A stretch of DNA of 64,000 bases, taken from the NCBI RefSeq assembly GCF_018860365.1, contig NZ_JAHKPO010000003.1, positions 62,001 through 126,000 on the forward strand, in the 5' to 3' direction. The notes under the pieces are model-generated. The model did not search any database and was not told the DNA's origin. It saw only the letters and a program-made list of their open reading frames with translations. This DNA comes from Arenibacter algicola. GTDB taxonomy: Bacteria; Bacteroidota; Bacteroidia; Flavobacteriales; Flavobacteriaceae. A program made the position numbers and the translations under genes. Positions 35,674 to 43,102 of the stretch are shown piece after piece; within the stretch, counting starts at the first letter, position 1, and each line of letters opens with the position of its first letter.

Positions 35674-36041
35674 TTTAACGGGTTCTCAATTTTTTTAGAC
35701 AAAATTAAAGTATTTTGTTTAAAAGAAAATGTCAAGGTCAAAGCCTATGTTATGTTAAAATCACCCTCAAATGATAATTCGATTTTCATTACTATTATTT
35801 TGAAAATAAAAAACTTAATTAAAATTAGAACAAGTTGATGAATTTATATTTATGGATTTAGGTAAATAATTGAAAATCCAGATTTATTTACTCATTTCAG
35901 GTACATTGCACTTCCCTCCTTACTAAGACACGAATAATATGTGTTCCATTATCCTTTGCGATGAAAGTTTTCAGAAACAAATCAATGAAGATGGCAACAA
36001 CTTTGGACAAGGCACCAACCCACTCAAAAATATGACACAAA
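35674..36041. other. Intergenic stretch at the left side of the ssrA-linked accessory region
   Basis: No intact gene is seen. On the minus strand about 50 codons downstream of the integrase remnant stay open to a stop near 35900 and read ECHIFEW-like then VVAIFIDLFLKTFIAKDNGT, which could be part of a decayed gene, but I do not recognise it. Otherwise the region is AT-rich and featureless. Confidence 0.35.
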
Positions 36042-36222
36042 TTAATAGATTTCCTCAGCACTATAATTCTTTTGCTTCATGGTAGCCATTAAATTCTGTA
36101 TATCCTCCCCTAACTTCTTTTCAAACACTATGATCTAAATTTGAGTTGTACAATTTGTTATGCCCTAAGAGCTTAGAGACGGTCTCAATAGGCTTGAAAT
36201 AAGAACTAATTAACAACAAGGT
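36042..36222 (-). pseudogene. C-terminal remnant of a tyrosine integrase
   Basis: The minus strand reads PIETVSKLLGHNKL, which is the LGH box of Bacteroidota tyrosine recombinases. After a frameshift it reads TTQI, TAG, IIVFEKKLGEDIQNLMATM and ends at the TAA complementary to 36042-36044. The intact integrase at 39503 has PIETVGKMLGHKNLRTTQHY at the equivalent place. The catalytic Tyr position has become a stop (TTQI-stop where TTQxY is expected). Only the last 60 codons remain. It marks an earlier integration event in the same locus. Confidence 0.65.
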
Positions 36223-36447
36223 TCAAGTTTTGAAAAGATTACTGGATTTGTTCAAGAATTGGACGCTGGGATAAACAATTCTTGTTCTTTAAATTTCAAA
36301 AATGGTTTACTATAAGTTATAGTGATTTTACAGATTCCACCCTTTCATTGAACTTTATAACCTTACATTATTTATTGACTTTAAATAGTTTAAAGTAACG
36401 TACTAAATATTTAGTTTGTATTTTGATGTTTATTTATACTTTGGGTC

Positions 36448-37065
36448 ATGGTATTTGGATACGCTAGGGTAAGTACTTCAGAGCAGAATTTAGATTTGCA
36501 ATTGGATGCCTTTTTAAAAGAAGGCATAGATACAAAGAACATTTATACAGATAAGGTTTCCAGTTCTCAAGAAGAACGTAAAAGCTTAAGCAAGCTTATG
36601 GACTATGCCCGTGAAGGGGACACTATTGTTGTTTGGTAGTTAGACCGCCTGGCCAGAAGCTTGATTCATTTTACAAACTTCATCAACCAGCTCAATGAAA
36701 AAGGGGTCAAGTTCCGGAGCATTACGGAACCTTTTTTGGATACCACCGATAAGTCTTCACATTCCCAATTCATTGTAAACATGTTCGCTGCCCTAGCGCA
36801 GTTAGAACGGGATATTATCATTGAACGAACCAAGGCCGGTTTGGCCTCTGCGAGAGCAAGGGGAAAAGTTTTTGGTGCTCCCAAAGGGATTAGTAAGAAA
36901 AATCAGCAAAAATCCATACTTTGCGCAGAGTATTTTAAGGAGGGAAAACTTACGGTAAAAGAGATATGTGAGCTGGTAGATATTTCTCGGGCAACTTATT
37001 ATAAGTATATAAAATATAGAGGACTTAAGGGAAAATTGAGACCTTATTCTAAAAAAGATGATTAA
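36448..37065 (+). pseudogene. Serine recombinase (resolvase/invertase) with premature amber stop
   Basis: A single frame of 206 codons encodes a resolvase, interrupted by TAG at 36637-36639 (codon 64). Before the stop it has GYARVSTSEQNLDLQLDAF with the catalytic Ser. Directly after it reads LDRLARSLIHFTNFINQL, where the family has VWKLDRLGRSL, so AAG to TAG is the simplest change. The rest keeps FAALAQLERDIIIERTKAG and a C-terminal helix-turn-helix (KEICELVDISRATYYKY). All other residues look intact, so inactivation is recent, or low-level readthrough might occur. An in-frame restart at 36661 would lack the active site. Confidence 0.8.
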
Positions 37066-37076
37066 TTCCAGAAGTT

Positions 37077-37454
37077 ATGAGTGAGCTAAAAATAAGTTTC
37101 TTTCAGGGACAATCAGACTTACTGTCTGAAGTCAAAAGCACGAACGAGGATGTTGAAAATAAATCTATTGAATCTATAAAGAATAAAATAAGTGAGTTGT
37201 TTAATATGAAAAACATTCACTTTCTATTTGGTTCAGGAACAAGTGCAGGTGCAATACCTACAATGGCTCAATTGTATGATAAAGTAGAATCACATATAAA
37301 TGACTTAGAATTACCACTTCATAAATTTGTTAAAGAAGAATTTGAAAAGATTAAAGATCGAGTAAAGGATAAAAATCTTGAAGATGTTTTAGGAATACTC
37401 TACTCACACAGAGTTTACCTAAATGATAATATATATCAAAGATATGTGCTCTAA
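37077..37454 (+). pseudogene. Truncated SIR2-like protein, N-terminal fragment
   Basis: The 125-residue frame starts at ATG 37077, 11 bases after the recombinase. It contains NIHFLFGSGTSAGAIPTM (from about residue 46), which matches the nucleotide-binding opening loop of SIR2-like NADase domains of antiviral proteins (G-x-G-x-S/T-x-x-x-x-x-P). The protein then breaks off at about residue 116, long before the rest of the SIR2 fold, and runs into unrelated sequence that encodes the next small protein. Full-length relatives are several hundred residues long. It is therefore a remnant of a probable defence gene. The assignment to a defence system is inferred. Confidence 0.6.
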
Positions 37455-37662
37455 ATGCTTCGAAATCGATTATAAGAAGTTTATGACTGAACAAGAATGG
37501 CTTGATTTTGATCTGCAGCTTGTCAAAAAACTTGGCAGTAATAAAATGCAGCATCTTCGTGATGTAGATGGTGAACATTTTTATGAATGTTTGAGTTGCC
37601 ATGAGAAATGGAAATTAAGAGATCCAGACCAGGGATTTAGGGGGTATTTTTTGAAAGCTTAA
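37444..37662 (+). CDS. Small CxxC zinc-binding-type protein, unknown function
   Basis: ATG at 37444 gives 72 residues with two Cys pairs, MCSKC at the start and ECLSCHEKW near residue 53. They suggest a zinc ribbon, with EQEWLDFDLQLVKKL between them and a GFRGYFLK tail. It overlaps the end of the truncated SIR2 frame by 11 bases in another frame. Its stop is followed at once by AAATAAACGATA. I do not recognise a named family. Size and context would fit an immunity-type or cassette protein, which is speculation. Confidence 0.6.
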   Translation: MCSKCFEIDYKKFMTEQEWLDFDLQLVKKLGSNKMQHLRDVDGEHFYECLSCHEKWKLRDPDQGFRGYFLKA

Positions 37663-37672
37663 ATAAACGATA
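37661..37672 (+). repeat. 12-mer AAATAAACGATA, copy 1
   Basis: AAATAAACGATA overlaps the stop codon of the small CxxC protein gene. The identical 12-mer recurs at 39177-39188, and a one-base variant at 39392-39403. All three fall just after a gene. Confidence 0.5.
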
Positions 37673-37751
37673 ATCCAGTGTAAATAAATTATTGAGCTAC
37701 AATCGTCTTTTAGATTTTCTGGAAAGGGGGATATGCTTTATGATATAAATT

Positions 37752-39131
37752 ATGAGGAAATATAAAATCATTCTAGTGTTTATTCTATTGGCAATTGTCA
37801 ACTATAATTGCCAAAAAAAATCAAAACAGTTATACAATAAAAATCTACCGGTAGCAGTAGTTGAGGCTATTGAAAAAAGAATTGAAGAAGGTATTAATCC
37901 CAGTATTGCTTTAGCTTTAATCGATTCATCAGGCATTCAATATTTCAATTTTGGTAAAACTGCGGATGACGGGATGGAGGTCAATAGAAACACTGTTTAT
38001 GAAATAGGATCAATCTCAAAAGTTTTTACAGCACTACTCCTGGCACAACAAGTTTTGGACGATGAACTTAGGCTTAATGATGAAATTAATGACTTTCTCC
38101 CGGATAGTATAAAGATTCCGGTAATGGGTGATACGGAAATTACTTTTGGAAATCTATCAGACCATACATCTGGGCTTCCTAGAATGCCAGACAATTTCGC
38201 ACCATCAAATCCGAAAAATCCCTACTTGGATTATACAATTGAACAGATGTACGAGTTCATCTCAAACTATACGCCAATCAGAGCAGTAGGTTCTGAATAT
38301 GAATATTCAAATCTTGCTCAGGGGCTTTTGGGTAATCTCCTTGCAAGAAACAAGAATACTACTTATGAAGAACTGATGATTAAAACTATCGCTGGCCCGT
38401 TAGAATTGAAAGATACCAGAATCGTACTTACAGAGAAAATGAGAGAGAATTTGGCATTAGGTCATAGTGGTGGGCAAATAGTTGAAAATTGGGATATACC
38501 AACTTTGGCGGGTGCAGGAGGAATCAGAAGTTCTACTTTTAATATGGCTAATTTTATTTCTGCCAATCTAGGGTATACAAATACTGATTTAACTAAAGCA
38601 ATGGAGTTAACACATAAAGTTAGACACCATAAAGCTGGTGAAATGTCGGTTGGTCTGGGGTGGCATATTAAGGAGGGGTCCAACGGTGATATTATATGGC
38701 ATAATGGAGGAACAGGTGGATACAGAGCATTTGCTGGATTCATAAAAGAGTCGGGGCAGGGAGTGGTACTGCTAACTAATTCAACAAATGGTGCAGATGA
38801 TATTGGTTTGAACCTGCTCAATCCTGAATCAGATTTAGCTGAATTAAAATTCAAAAGTGATGCGATTGAATTACCAGAAAAGATACTAAAAAGATATATT
38901 GGAGTTTATGAGATTGAGCCTAACTTCTTTATCACATTAACATTAGAGGGGTCACAATTATTTGCTCGAGGTACCGGACAAGAAAAATCGCCCATATATC
39001 CCGAAAGTAATGTCAATTTTTTCTCACCTATAGACGGCATTGAAATAACTTTTCAAATTGAAGAACAACAAGTTAAAAGTTTAGAGGTAATTCAAAATGG
39101 GAATAAAATACCCGCAAAAAAAATCAAATAA
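37752..39131 (+). CDS. Serine hydrolase of the beta-lactamase class C/PBP4* type, lipoprotein
   Basis: The 459-residue lipoprotein (lipobox NYNC, Cys20) has the class C fold with all three motifs: Ser87-x-x-Lys90 in GSISKVF, Tyr-x-Asn in YEYSNLAQG (about residue 186), and HNGGTGG (about 317) in place of KTG. About 90 residues follow, forming a lipocalin-like C-terminal domain (YIGVYEIEPNFFITL). Such enzymes cleave D-Ala-D-Ala-type peptides, esters or amides; resistance to beta-lactams cannot be claimed. It stands alone between two copies of a 12-mer repeat, in an accessory region next to recombinases. Confidence 0.88.
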   Translation: MRKYKIILVFILLAIVNYNCQKKSKQLYNKNLPVAVVEAIEKRIEEGINPSIALALIDSSGIQYFNFGKTADDGMEVNRNTVYEIGSISKVFTALLLAQQVLDDELRLNDEINDFLPDSIKIPVMGDTEITFGNLSDHTSGLPRMPDNFAPSNPKNPYLDYTIEQMYEFISNYTPIRAVGSEYEYSNLAQGLLGNLLARNKNTTYEELMIKTIAGPLELKDTRIVLTEKMRENLALGHSGGQIVENWDIPTLAGAGGIRSSTFNMANFISANLGYTNTDLTKAMELTHKVRHHKAGEMSVGLGWHIKEGSNGDIIWHNGGTGGYRAFAGFIKESGQGVVLLTNSTNGADDIGLNLLNPESDLAELKFKSDAIELPEKILKRYIGVYEIEPNFFITLTLEGSQLFARGTGQEKSPIYPESNVNFFSPIDGIEITFQIEEQQVKSLEVIQNGNKIPAKKIK

Positions 39132-39176
39132 TCAAAATTGTATATAATCAAAGCGCTAAATAGTTATCGCAAGTTC

Positions 39177-39188
39177 AAATAAACGATA
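39177..39188 (+). repeat. 12-mer AAATAAACGATA, copy 2
   Basis: Exact second copy, 45 bases after the serine hydrolase stop. Its last base is the A of the ATG of the next small gene. Confidence 0.5.
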
Positions 39189-39397
39189 TGTTAGAAGATG
39201 GATATAGGTCACATAGATATAGTGATATATTGGACAACTTATGCGAGAATGGTTTTCTGACCACTGAGGATGTTGGTAAGCTGCTAAAAGAATTTACTAC
39301 CACCCAAAAAATTACTTTTGATTGCATAAGCGATGAAAAGGCCCAAATCGTGTCGGAAGCATTAATTGATAATTATAATCGGTCAAAGTCTAATTAA
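39188..39397 (+). CDS. Small hypothetical protein
   Basis: The 69-residue, mostly helical, acidic protein (MLEDGYRSHRYSDILDNL, then GKLLKEFTTTQKI) has no signal peptide or known motif. It starts at the very end of repeat copy 2 and stops 3 bases before the core of copy 3. The codon use looks like a real gene, but length and isolation keep confidence modest. It might be a cassette-borne gene. Confidence 0.45.
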   Translation: MLEDGYRSHRYSDILDNLCENGFLTTEDVGKLLKEFTTTQKITFDCISDEKAQIVSEALIDNYNRSKSN

Positions 39398-39403
39398 ACG
39401 ATA
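39392..39403 (+). repeat. 12-mer variant AATTAAACGATA, copy 3
   Basis: This copy differs from the others at one base and overlaps the stop codon of the 69-residue gene. The core TAAACGATA continues into GTTTA, making a small inverted repeat TAAAC-GATA-GTTTA. Confidence 0.45.
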
Positions 39404-39502
39404 GTTTAGGTACTGACGTAAACTGTAATGTGAACTTATAAATTTAAACTTGTAGAGGCGTCCAAGATCCGTGAAGATTGTGGTTAAAGTATTATGAGTA
39501 GC

Positions 39503-40726
39503 CTAAGATGAAAACTGCTCCAACTTCTCCCTCAAAACCTTCATATCCTCCTCTACCTTGGAATCGATGATCTTGGCATAATGCTGGGTAGTCCTCAAAT
39601 TTTTATGTCCTAGCATTTTGCCGACCGTCTCAATGGGAACCCCATTGGTCAAGGTAACGGTAGTAGCAAAAGTATGGCGGGCTAGGTGGGTGGTAAGGTT
39701 TTTTTTGATATTACAACGGTCGGCAATTTCTTTTAAATAGGAGTTGGACTTCTGATTGCTCAATACCGGGATTACGCAATCTTTGTTCACTACCTTTGGA
39801 TGGTCTTTATATTTTTCTATGATAGCCACTGCGGTCGGCAATAGGGGTATGGTAAATCCGGTATCGGTCTTGGTGCGTTTGGATTTTATGTAAAAACCAC
39901 CCTCCTCATTTTGATAAATCTCATCTGGCCGTAAAGATTGGATATCTACATAGGCCAAGCCGGTAAAGCAACACAATACAAACATGTCCCGAACCACATT
40001 TAGCCTATCTCCTTCAATTTCTTTGTCAATAAGGGCCTGGAGTTCTTCTTTGGAGAGAAACTCGCGCTCCACGGTCTTAAATTGCACCTTGTAGTTGTAG
40101 AAGGGGTCTTTGGAGATCCAATCGTTGCCAACGGCAATACGGATTATTTTCTTAAAGTTGTTTACATATTTTAGGGCAGAATTATGGTTGCACTCTTTGG
40201 TAATTTTTAAAAAGTATTCAAAACCCTTTATAAACTTGAGGTCCACATCCCGGACCGGAATATCATTTTTTCTGTATTCACTCTTTACGTATTCCGCTAC
40301 ATGGCTACGGGTGGTATGGTATCGTTTATAGGTACCCAGGGCAAATTCGATCCCGACCAGTTTTTCCATTTGTTGATTGTGCTCGTCAAATAGCTTTATT
40401 AGCATCTTTAATTTCTCACCTTTCCCTACATATAAGTTTTTAATGTCAGACGAGGTGAAAGGTTTATTCTCATCAATTAATTGCGCATGAATCTTATTTA
40501 TTTTGTTTCGAACAGTGTCCAAATACGAATTCAATTCGTTCGCTTCCAGGTTCGTTCCCTTCATTTTCCCCGTCCGAGCATTCCATTTTTCGGGGTCAAC
40601 CTTCCTTGAAATACTCAATTCCGTTCTTTGTCCATTTACTGTCAATCGCAAGTATATTGGGACTTTTACATCTTTTTGAAAGTGTTTTCCTTTTAGGTAA
40701 AATAGCTGTGAAAAAGAATGGTTCAT
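39503..40726 (-). CDS. Tyrosine-type site-specific integrase (Bacteroidota type)
   Basis: I chose ATG 40726 (MNHSFSQLFYLKGKH), giving 407 residues; an upstream ATG would add a hydrophobic 22-residue leader not found in the family. An Arm-type N-terminal domain (IYLRLTVNGQRTELSISRKVDPEKWN) precedes a SAM-like core-binding domain (about 105-210) and the catalytic domain. The first Arg of the tetrad is replaced by Ala in FTGLAYVDI, a common variant in Bacteroidota integrases. The Lys in KSKRTKTDTG, HLARHTFAT, LGHKNLRTTQHYAKI with the nucleophilic Tyr are present. The gene lies 239 bases beyond the 3' end of ssrA and points away from it, as expected for an element integrated in ssrA. Confidence 0.92.
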   Translation of the reverse strand: MNHSFSQLFYLKGKHFQKDVKVPIYLRLTVNGQRTELSISRKVDPEKWNARTGKMKGTNLEANELNSYLDTVRNKINKIHAQLIDENKPFTSSDIKNLYVGKGEKLKMLIKLFDEHNQQMEKLVGIEFALGTYKRYHTTRSHVAEYVKSEYRKNDIPVRDVDLKFIKGFEYFLKITKECNHNSALKYVNNFKKIIRIAVGNDWISKDPFYNYKVQFKTVEREFLSKEELQALIDKEIEGDRLNVVRDMFVLCCFTGLAYVDIQSLRPDEIYQNEEGGFYIKSKRTKTDTGFTIPLLPTAVAIIEKYKDHPKVVNKDCVIPVLSNQKSNSYLKEIADRCNIKKNLTTHLARHTFATTVTLTNGVPIETVGKMLGHKNLRTTQHYAKIIDSKVEEDMKVLREKLEQFSS

Positions 40727-40905
40727 TTTTGGTGTCTTTTTTAACGCAAATAAAGATACAAAAAAGAAAATTAATGAATTTGTAATTAACATGATTTCAG
40801 TAAATTACGAGGAAATCGGTGAGTGTTTTTTGAGTTTAAGTATACTCACCGAATAGGTGACTTTTTATTTGATATTATTTGGTTTTATATGATATGGAAT
40901 AAAAT

Positions 40906-40941
40906 AAAAAACCCTGTAAATCATAGGATTACAGGGTTTTT
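40906..40941 (-). terminator. Terminator of ssrA
   Basis: AAAAACCCTGTAA (40906-40918) and TTACAGGGTTTTT (40929-40941) are perfect complements with a 10-base loop and give a T-run on the minus strand. It lies 24 bases past the tmRNA 3' end. Confidence 0.8.
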
Positions 40942-40964
40942 GGTGTGAAATGATATCATTTCAG

Positions 40965-41360
40965 TGGAGCCGGAGGGATTCGAACCCTCGTCCAAACAAG
41001 CAATTACAATGCCTTCTACATGCTTAGTTCCTAATTGATTTTCGATGTGCACCTGACTAGAAACAGCCTAATACACACTTATCTTCTTAAGTTTTGGTGA
41101 TAGTGTCGAAGCTTCACTACCCTTGTGTTGACTTTGATGGTGCTTCTGAAAGGGACGCCGTCAACAAGGGCTTCCCAGAAACATCTCGCTTCCCTACCTT
41201 GTAGGGACGAGGCTAAATCCTACTATGATTCGGATTAAGCGGCAAGAGCGTAATTATTTTCGCCAATTAAAAAGTGTGGAAAATGAGATTAACGAGCTGT
41301 AGCCCAGCGCTCGGCATGCTTACATTCCAATTGGTCTCGCTGTCAAAACCAGTCGGCCCC
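40965..41360 (-). ncRNA. ssrA: Transfer-messenger RNA (tmRNA)
   Basis: The minus strand begins GGGGCCGACTGGTTTTGACA and ends with a T-arm containing GGTTCGAATCCC and CGGCTCCA. The ends pair as a 7-bp acceptor stem with one G-T pair. The tag frame reads GGC GAA AAT AAT TAC GCT CTT GCC GCT TAA, that is GENNYALAA, at about 41268-41239. The length of 396 bases is normal. tmRNA frees stalled ribosomes and tags the incomplete protein for degradation. Its 3' end is a frequent integration site, and an integrase gene follows directly. Confidence 0.95.
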
Positions 41361-41372
41361 TTCAATGAGATA

Positions 41373-41520
41373 GGTACGCCTGGGCGTACCGTAATCGAAT
41401 TGAATCCCGCCATTGGCGGGATATTTTATCCAACCTGCCTAATCGTAGGATAAAGTCAGGTTTGATTCCGCTAGCAGCGGAATATTATTTCGTTGAATAA
41501 AATCCCGCCATCGGCAGAAA
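41373..41520. repeat. Cluster of short palindromic repeats
   Basis: Successive hairpins are seen: GGTACGCC/GGCGTACC (41373-41390), ATCCCGCC/GGCGGGAT (41404-41422), ATTCCGCT/AGCGGAAT (41465-41483), and a degenerate ATCCCGCC-ATCGGC copy at 41502-41515. The second and fourth are clearly the same unit, and the third a variant. They resemble interspersed palindromic (REP-like) elements of flavobacterial intergenic DNA. Confidence 0.6.
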
Positions 41521-41574
41521 TATTCTCTCATCTTTTTTTTCAATGAACTATGTAATCTTTTCTTGGGCGTTCCC

Positions 41575-41619
41575 TTTTTTGCTCCTGCAAGGTTTTGAAA
41601 ACCTTGTAGGAGCAAAAAA
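41575..41619. repeat. Long near-perfect hairpin
   Basis: Arms of 22 bases, 41575-41596 and 41598-41619, are complementary with one mismatch around a single base. The core is GCTCCTGCAAGGTTTT, flanked by T6 on the left and A6 on the right. It could terminate transcription in both directions or be a palindromic repeat. Confidence 0.65.
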
Positions 41620-41639
41620 GGTCGGGCTATCGGCTATAT

Positions 41640-41683
41640 TTTTTTGATTTTTTCCCGAACACGGTCCAAGGAAAATCAAAAAA
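41640..41683. repeat. Inverted repeat beside the long hairpin
   Basis: TTTTTTGATTTT (41640-41651) and AAAATCAAAAAA (41672-41683) are perfect complements with a 20-base loop. Together with the preceding hairpins it makes a composite structured block between ssrA and the next gene. Confidence 0.5.
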
Positions 41684-41814
41684 GATGCCGCCTCTATCCC
41701 TAACGCGGTCGCCAAAGGTACTCCAAAAACTATTCCAAAAAAAGTTTTGCTAGTCAACTTGTCATGTGTTATATTTATAACTTTATTAGCGCATATAGTT
41801 ATAAAAATATATTT

Positions 41815-43038
41815 ATGAAAATTGGGATAATAAGGGAACGAAAAAATCCACCCGATCGTAGAGTGGTCCTAACACCGGATGCCTGTGTAAAGATACTCGA
41901 CAAATTCCCGGAAGCGGAAATTACGGTCGAGCCTTCTCCTATAAGGGTTTTTAGTGATAAAGAGTATGAGGCAAAGGGCATACAGGTCGCATCGGAAATG
42001 GAAAAATGCGATGTGCTTATTGGTGTCAAAGAAGTGCCCATAGATCATTTGATTCCCAATAAACAATACTTCTTTTTTTCCCATACCATAAAAAAACAAC
42101 CTTATAACAGACAATTGCTCAAGGCAGTTTTGGAAAGGAATATTGAATTATATGATCATGAAGTAATTACCAATTCCAAACGACAGCGCTTGGTGGCATT
42201 CGGGAGGTATGCCGGAATTGTTGGCGCCTATAATGGTTTAAGGGCGTACGGACTTAAATTTGGTTTGTTTCAATTGCCAAAAGCAGAGACTTTGGCGGAC
42301 CAGCAAGCTTTGATTTCGGAACTTAAAAAGGTGAAATTGCCAAATATTAAAATTCTCCTTACGGGTAGGGGAAGGGTAGGCAATGGCGCCAAAGAAATGC
42401 TGGATGCCATGGAAATCAAAAAAGTTGGGGTGACGGATTATCTGAATAAAACGTTCCTGGAACCTGTGTTTTGTCAGATAGATGCCTCCGAATATAACAA
42501 GCGCAAAGATGGGGTTAGAGGTAATAAGGCCGACTTTTTTGCCCATCCCGAGGAATACAAGTCCAATTTCTTTCGTTTTGCCAAAGTGACCGATTTTTAT
42601 ATCGCCGGTCATTTTTACGGTGATAAGGCACCTTATCTTTTTACACGGGAAGATGCAAAGCATCCCGATTTTGGAATAAAAGTAGTGGCCGATGTTAGCT
42701 GTGATATCGATGGCCCCGTTGCCACAACTATCAGACCGAGTACAATAGCGGATCCCATTTATGGCTATGACCCCATCACCGAAACGGAAGTGGATTTTAA
42801 GGGCCCCCATGCCATTGCAGTCATGGCCGTTGATAATTTGCCCTGCGAATTGCCGCGCGATGCCAGTGTTGGATTTGGTGATGCCTTTGTGAAATATGTG
42901 ATCCCCGCCTTTTTTAACGGGGATGCGGACGGAGTTTTGGAACGTGCAAGAATGACGAAAAAAGGAAAGCTTACCAAAAGATTCGCCTATTTACAGGATT
43001 ATGTGGACGGCGAAAGGGTAGTGAACAGTAATCAGTAG
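41815..43038 (+). CDS. Saccharopine dehydrogenase-like/AlaDH-PNT family NAD(P) oxidoreductase
   Basis: From ATG 41815 (MKIGIIRERKNPPDRRVVLT) the protein has 407 residues; the longer frame from 41764 adds a tail without homology. The N-terminal AlaDH/PNT domain (1-130) has RRVVLTPD and a conserved His in LYDHEVI. The Rossmann domain carries ILLTGRGRVGNGAKEML (about residue 183), a variant G-x-G-x-x-G. This family includes lysine-forming saccharopine dehydrogenase and alanine dehydrogenase; bacterial members are often labelled either way. The reaction is probably NAD-dependent oxidative deamination or saccharopine cleavage. It stands alone. The substrate is uncertain. Confidence 0.78.
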   Translation: MKIGIIRERKNPPDRRVVLTPDACVKILDKFPEAEITVEPSPIRVFSDKEYEAKGIQVASEMEKCDVLIGVKEVPIDHLIPNKQYFFFSHTIKKQPYNRQLLKAVLERNIELYDHEVITNSKRQRLVAFGRYAGIVGAYNGLRAYGLKFGLFQLPKAETLADQQALISELKKVKLPNIKILLTGRGRVGNGAKEMLDAMEIKKVGVTDYLNKTFLEPVFCQIDASEYNKRKDGVRGNKADFFAHPEEYKSNFFRFAKVTDFYIAGHFYGDKAPYLFTREDAKHPDFGIKVVADVSCDIDGPVATTIRPSTIADPIYGYDPITETEVDFKGPHAIAVMAVDNLPCELPRDASVGFGDAFVKYVIPAFFNGDADGVLERARMTKKGKLTKRFAYLQDYVDGERVVNSNQ

Positions 43039-43102
43039 GCGGTAAACAGTAAACAACTAAAATCGGCAATTAACCCATTTGTAGATTGAATAGGACTGTT
43101 TT

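Noticed and set aside
37661..39403. A standard class of integron with attC sites
   Set aside because: The repeated 12-mer lacks the GTTRRRY/RYYYAAC core sites and the nearby integrase is not of IntI type. It is kept only as a cassette-like observation.
40965..41010. A tRNA gene suggested by GGATTCGAACCC next to an integrase
   Set aside because: The T-arm belongs to the tmRNA; the matching 5' half and the tag frame are found 300 bases away, and there is no anticodon arm nearby.
41548..41757. A 69-codon minus-strand frame upstream of the dehydrogenase gene
   Set aside because: It is read through the long hairpins, which explains its openness; no protein features are present.
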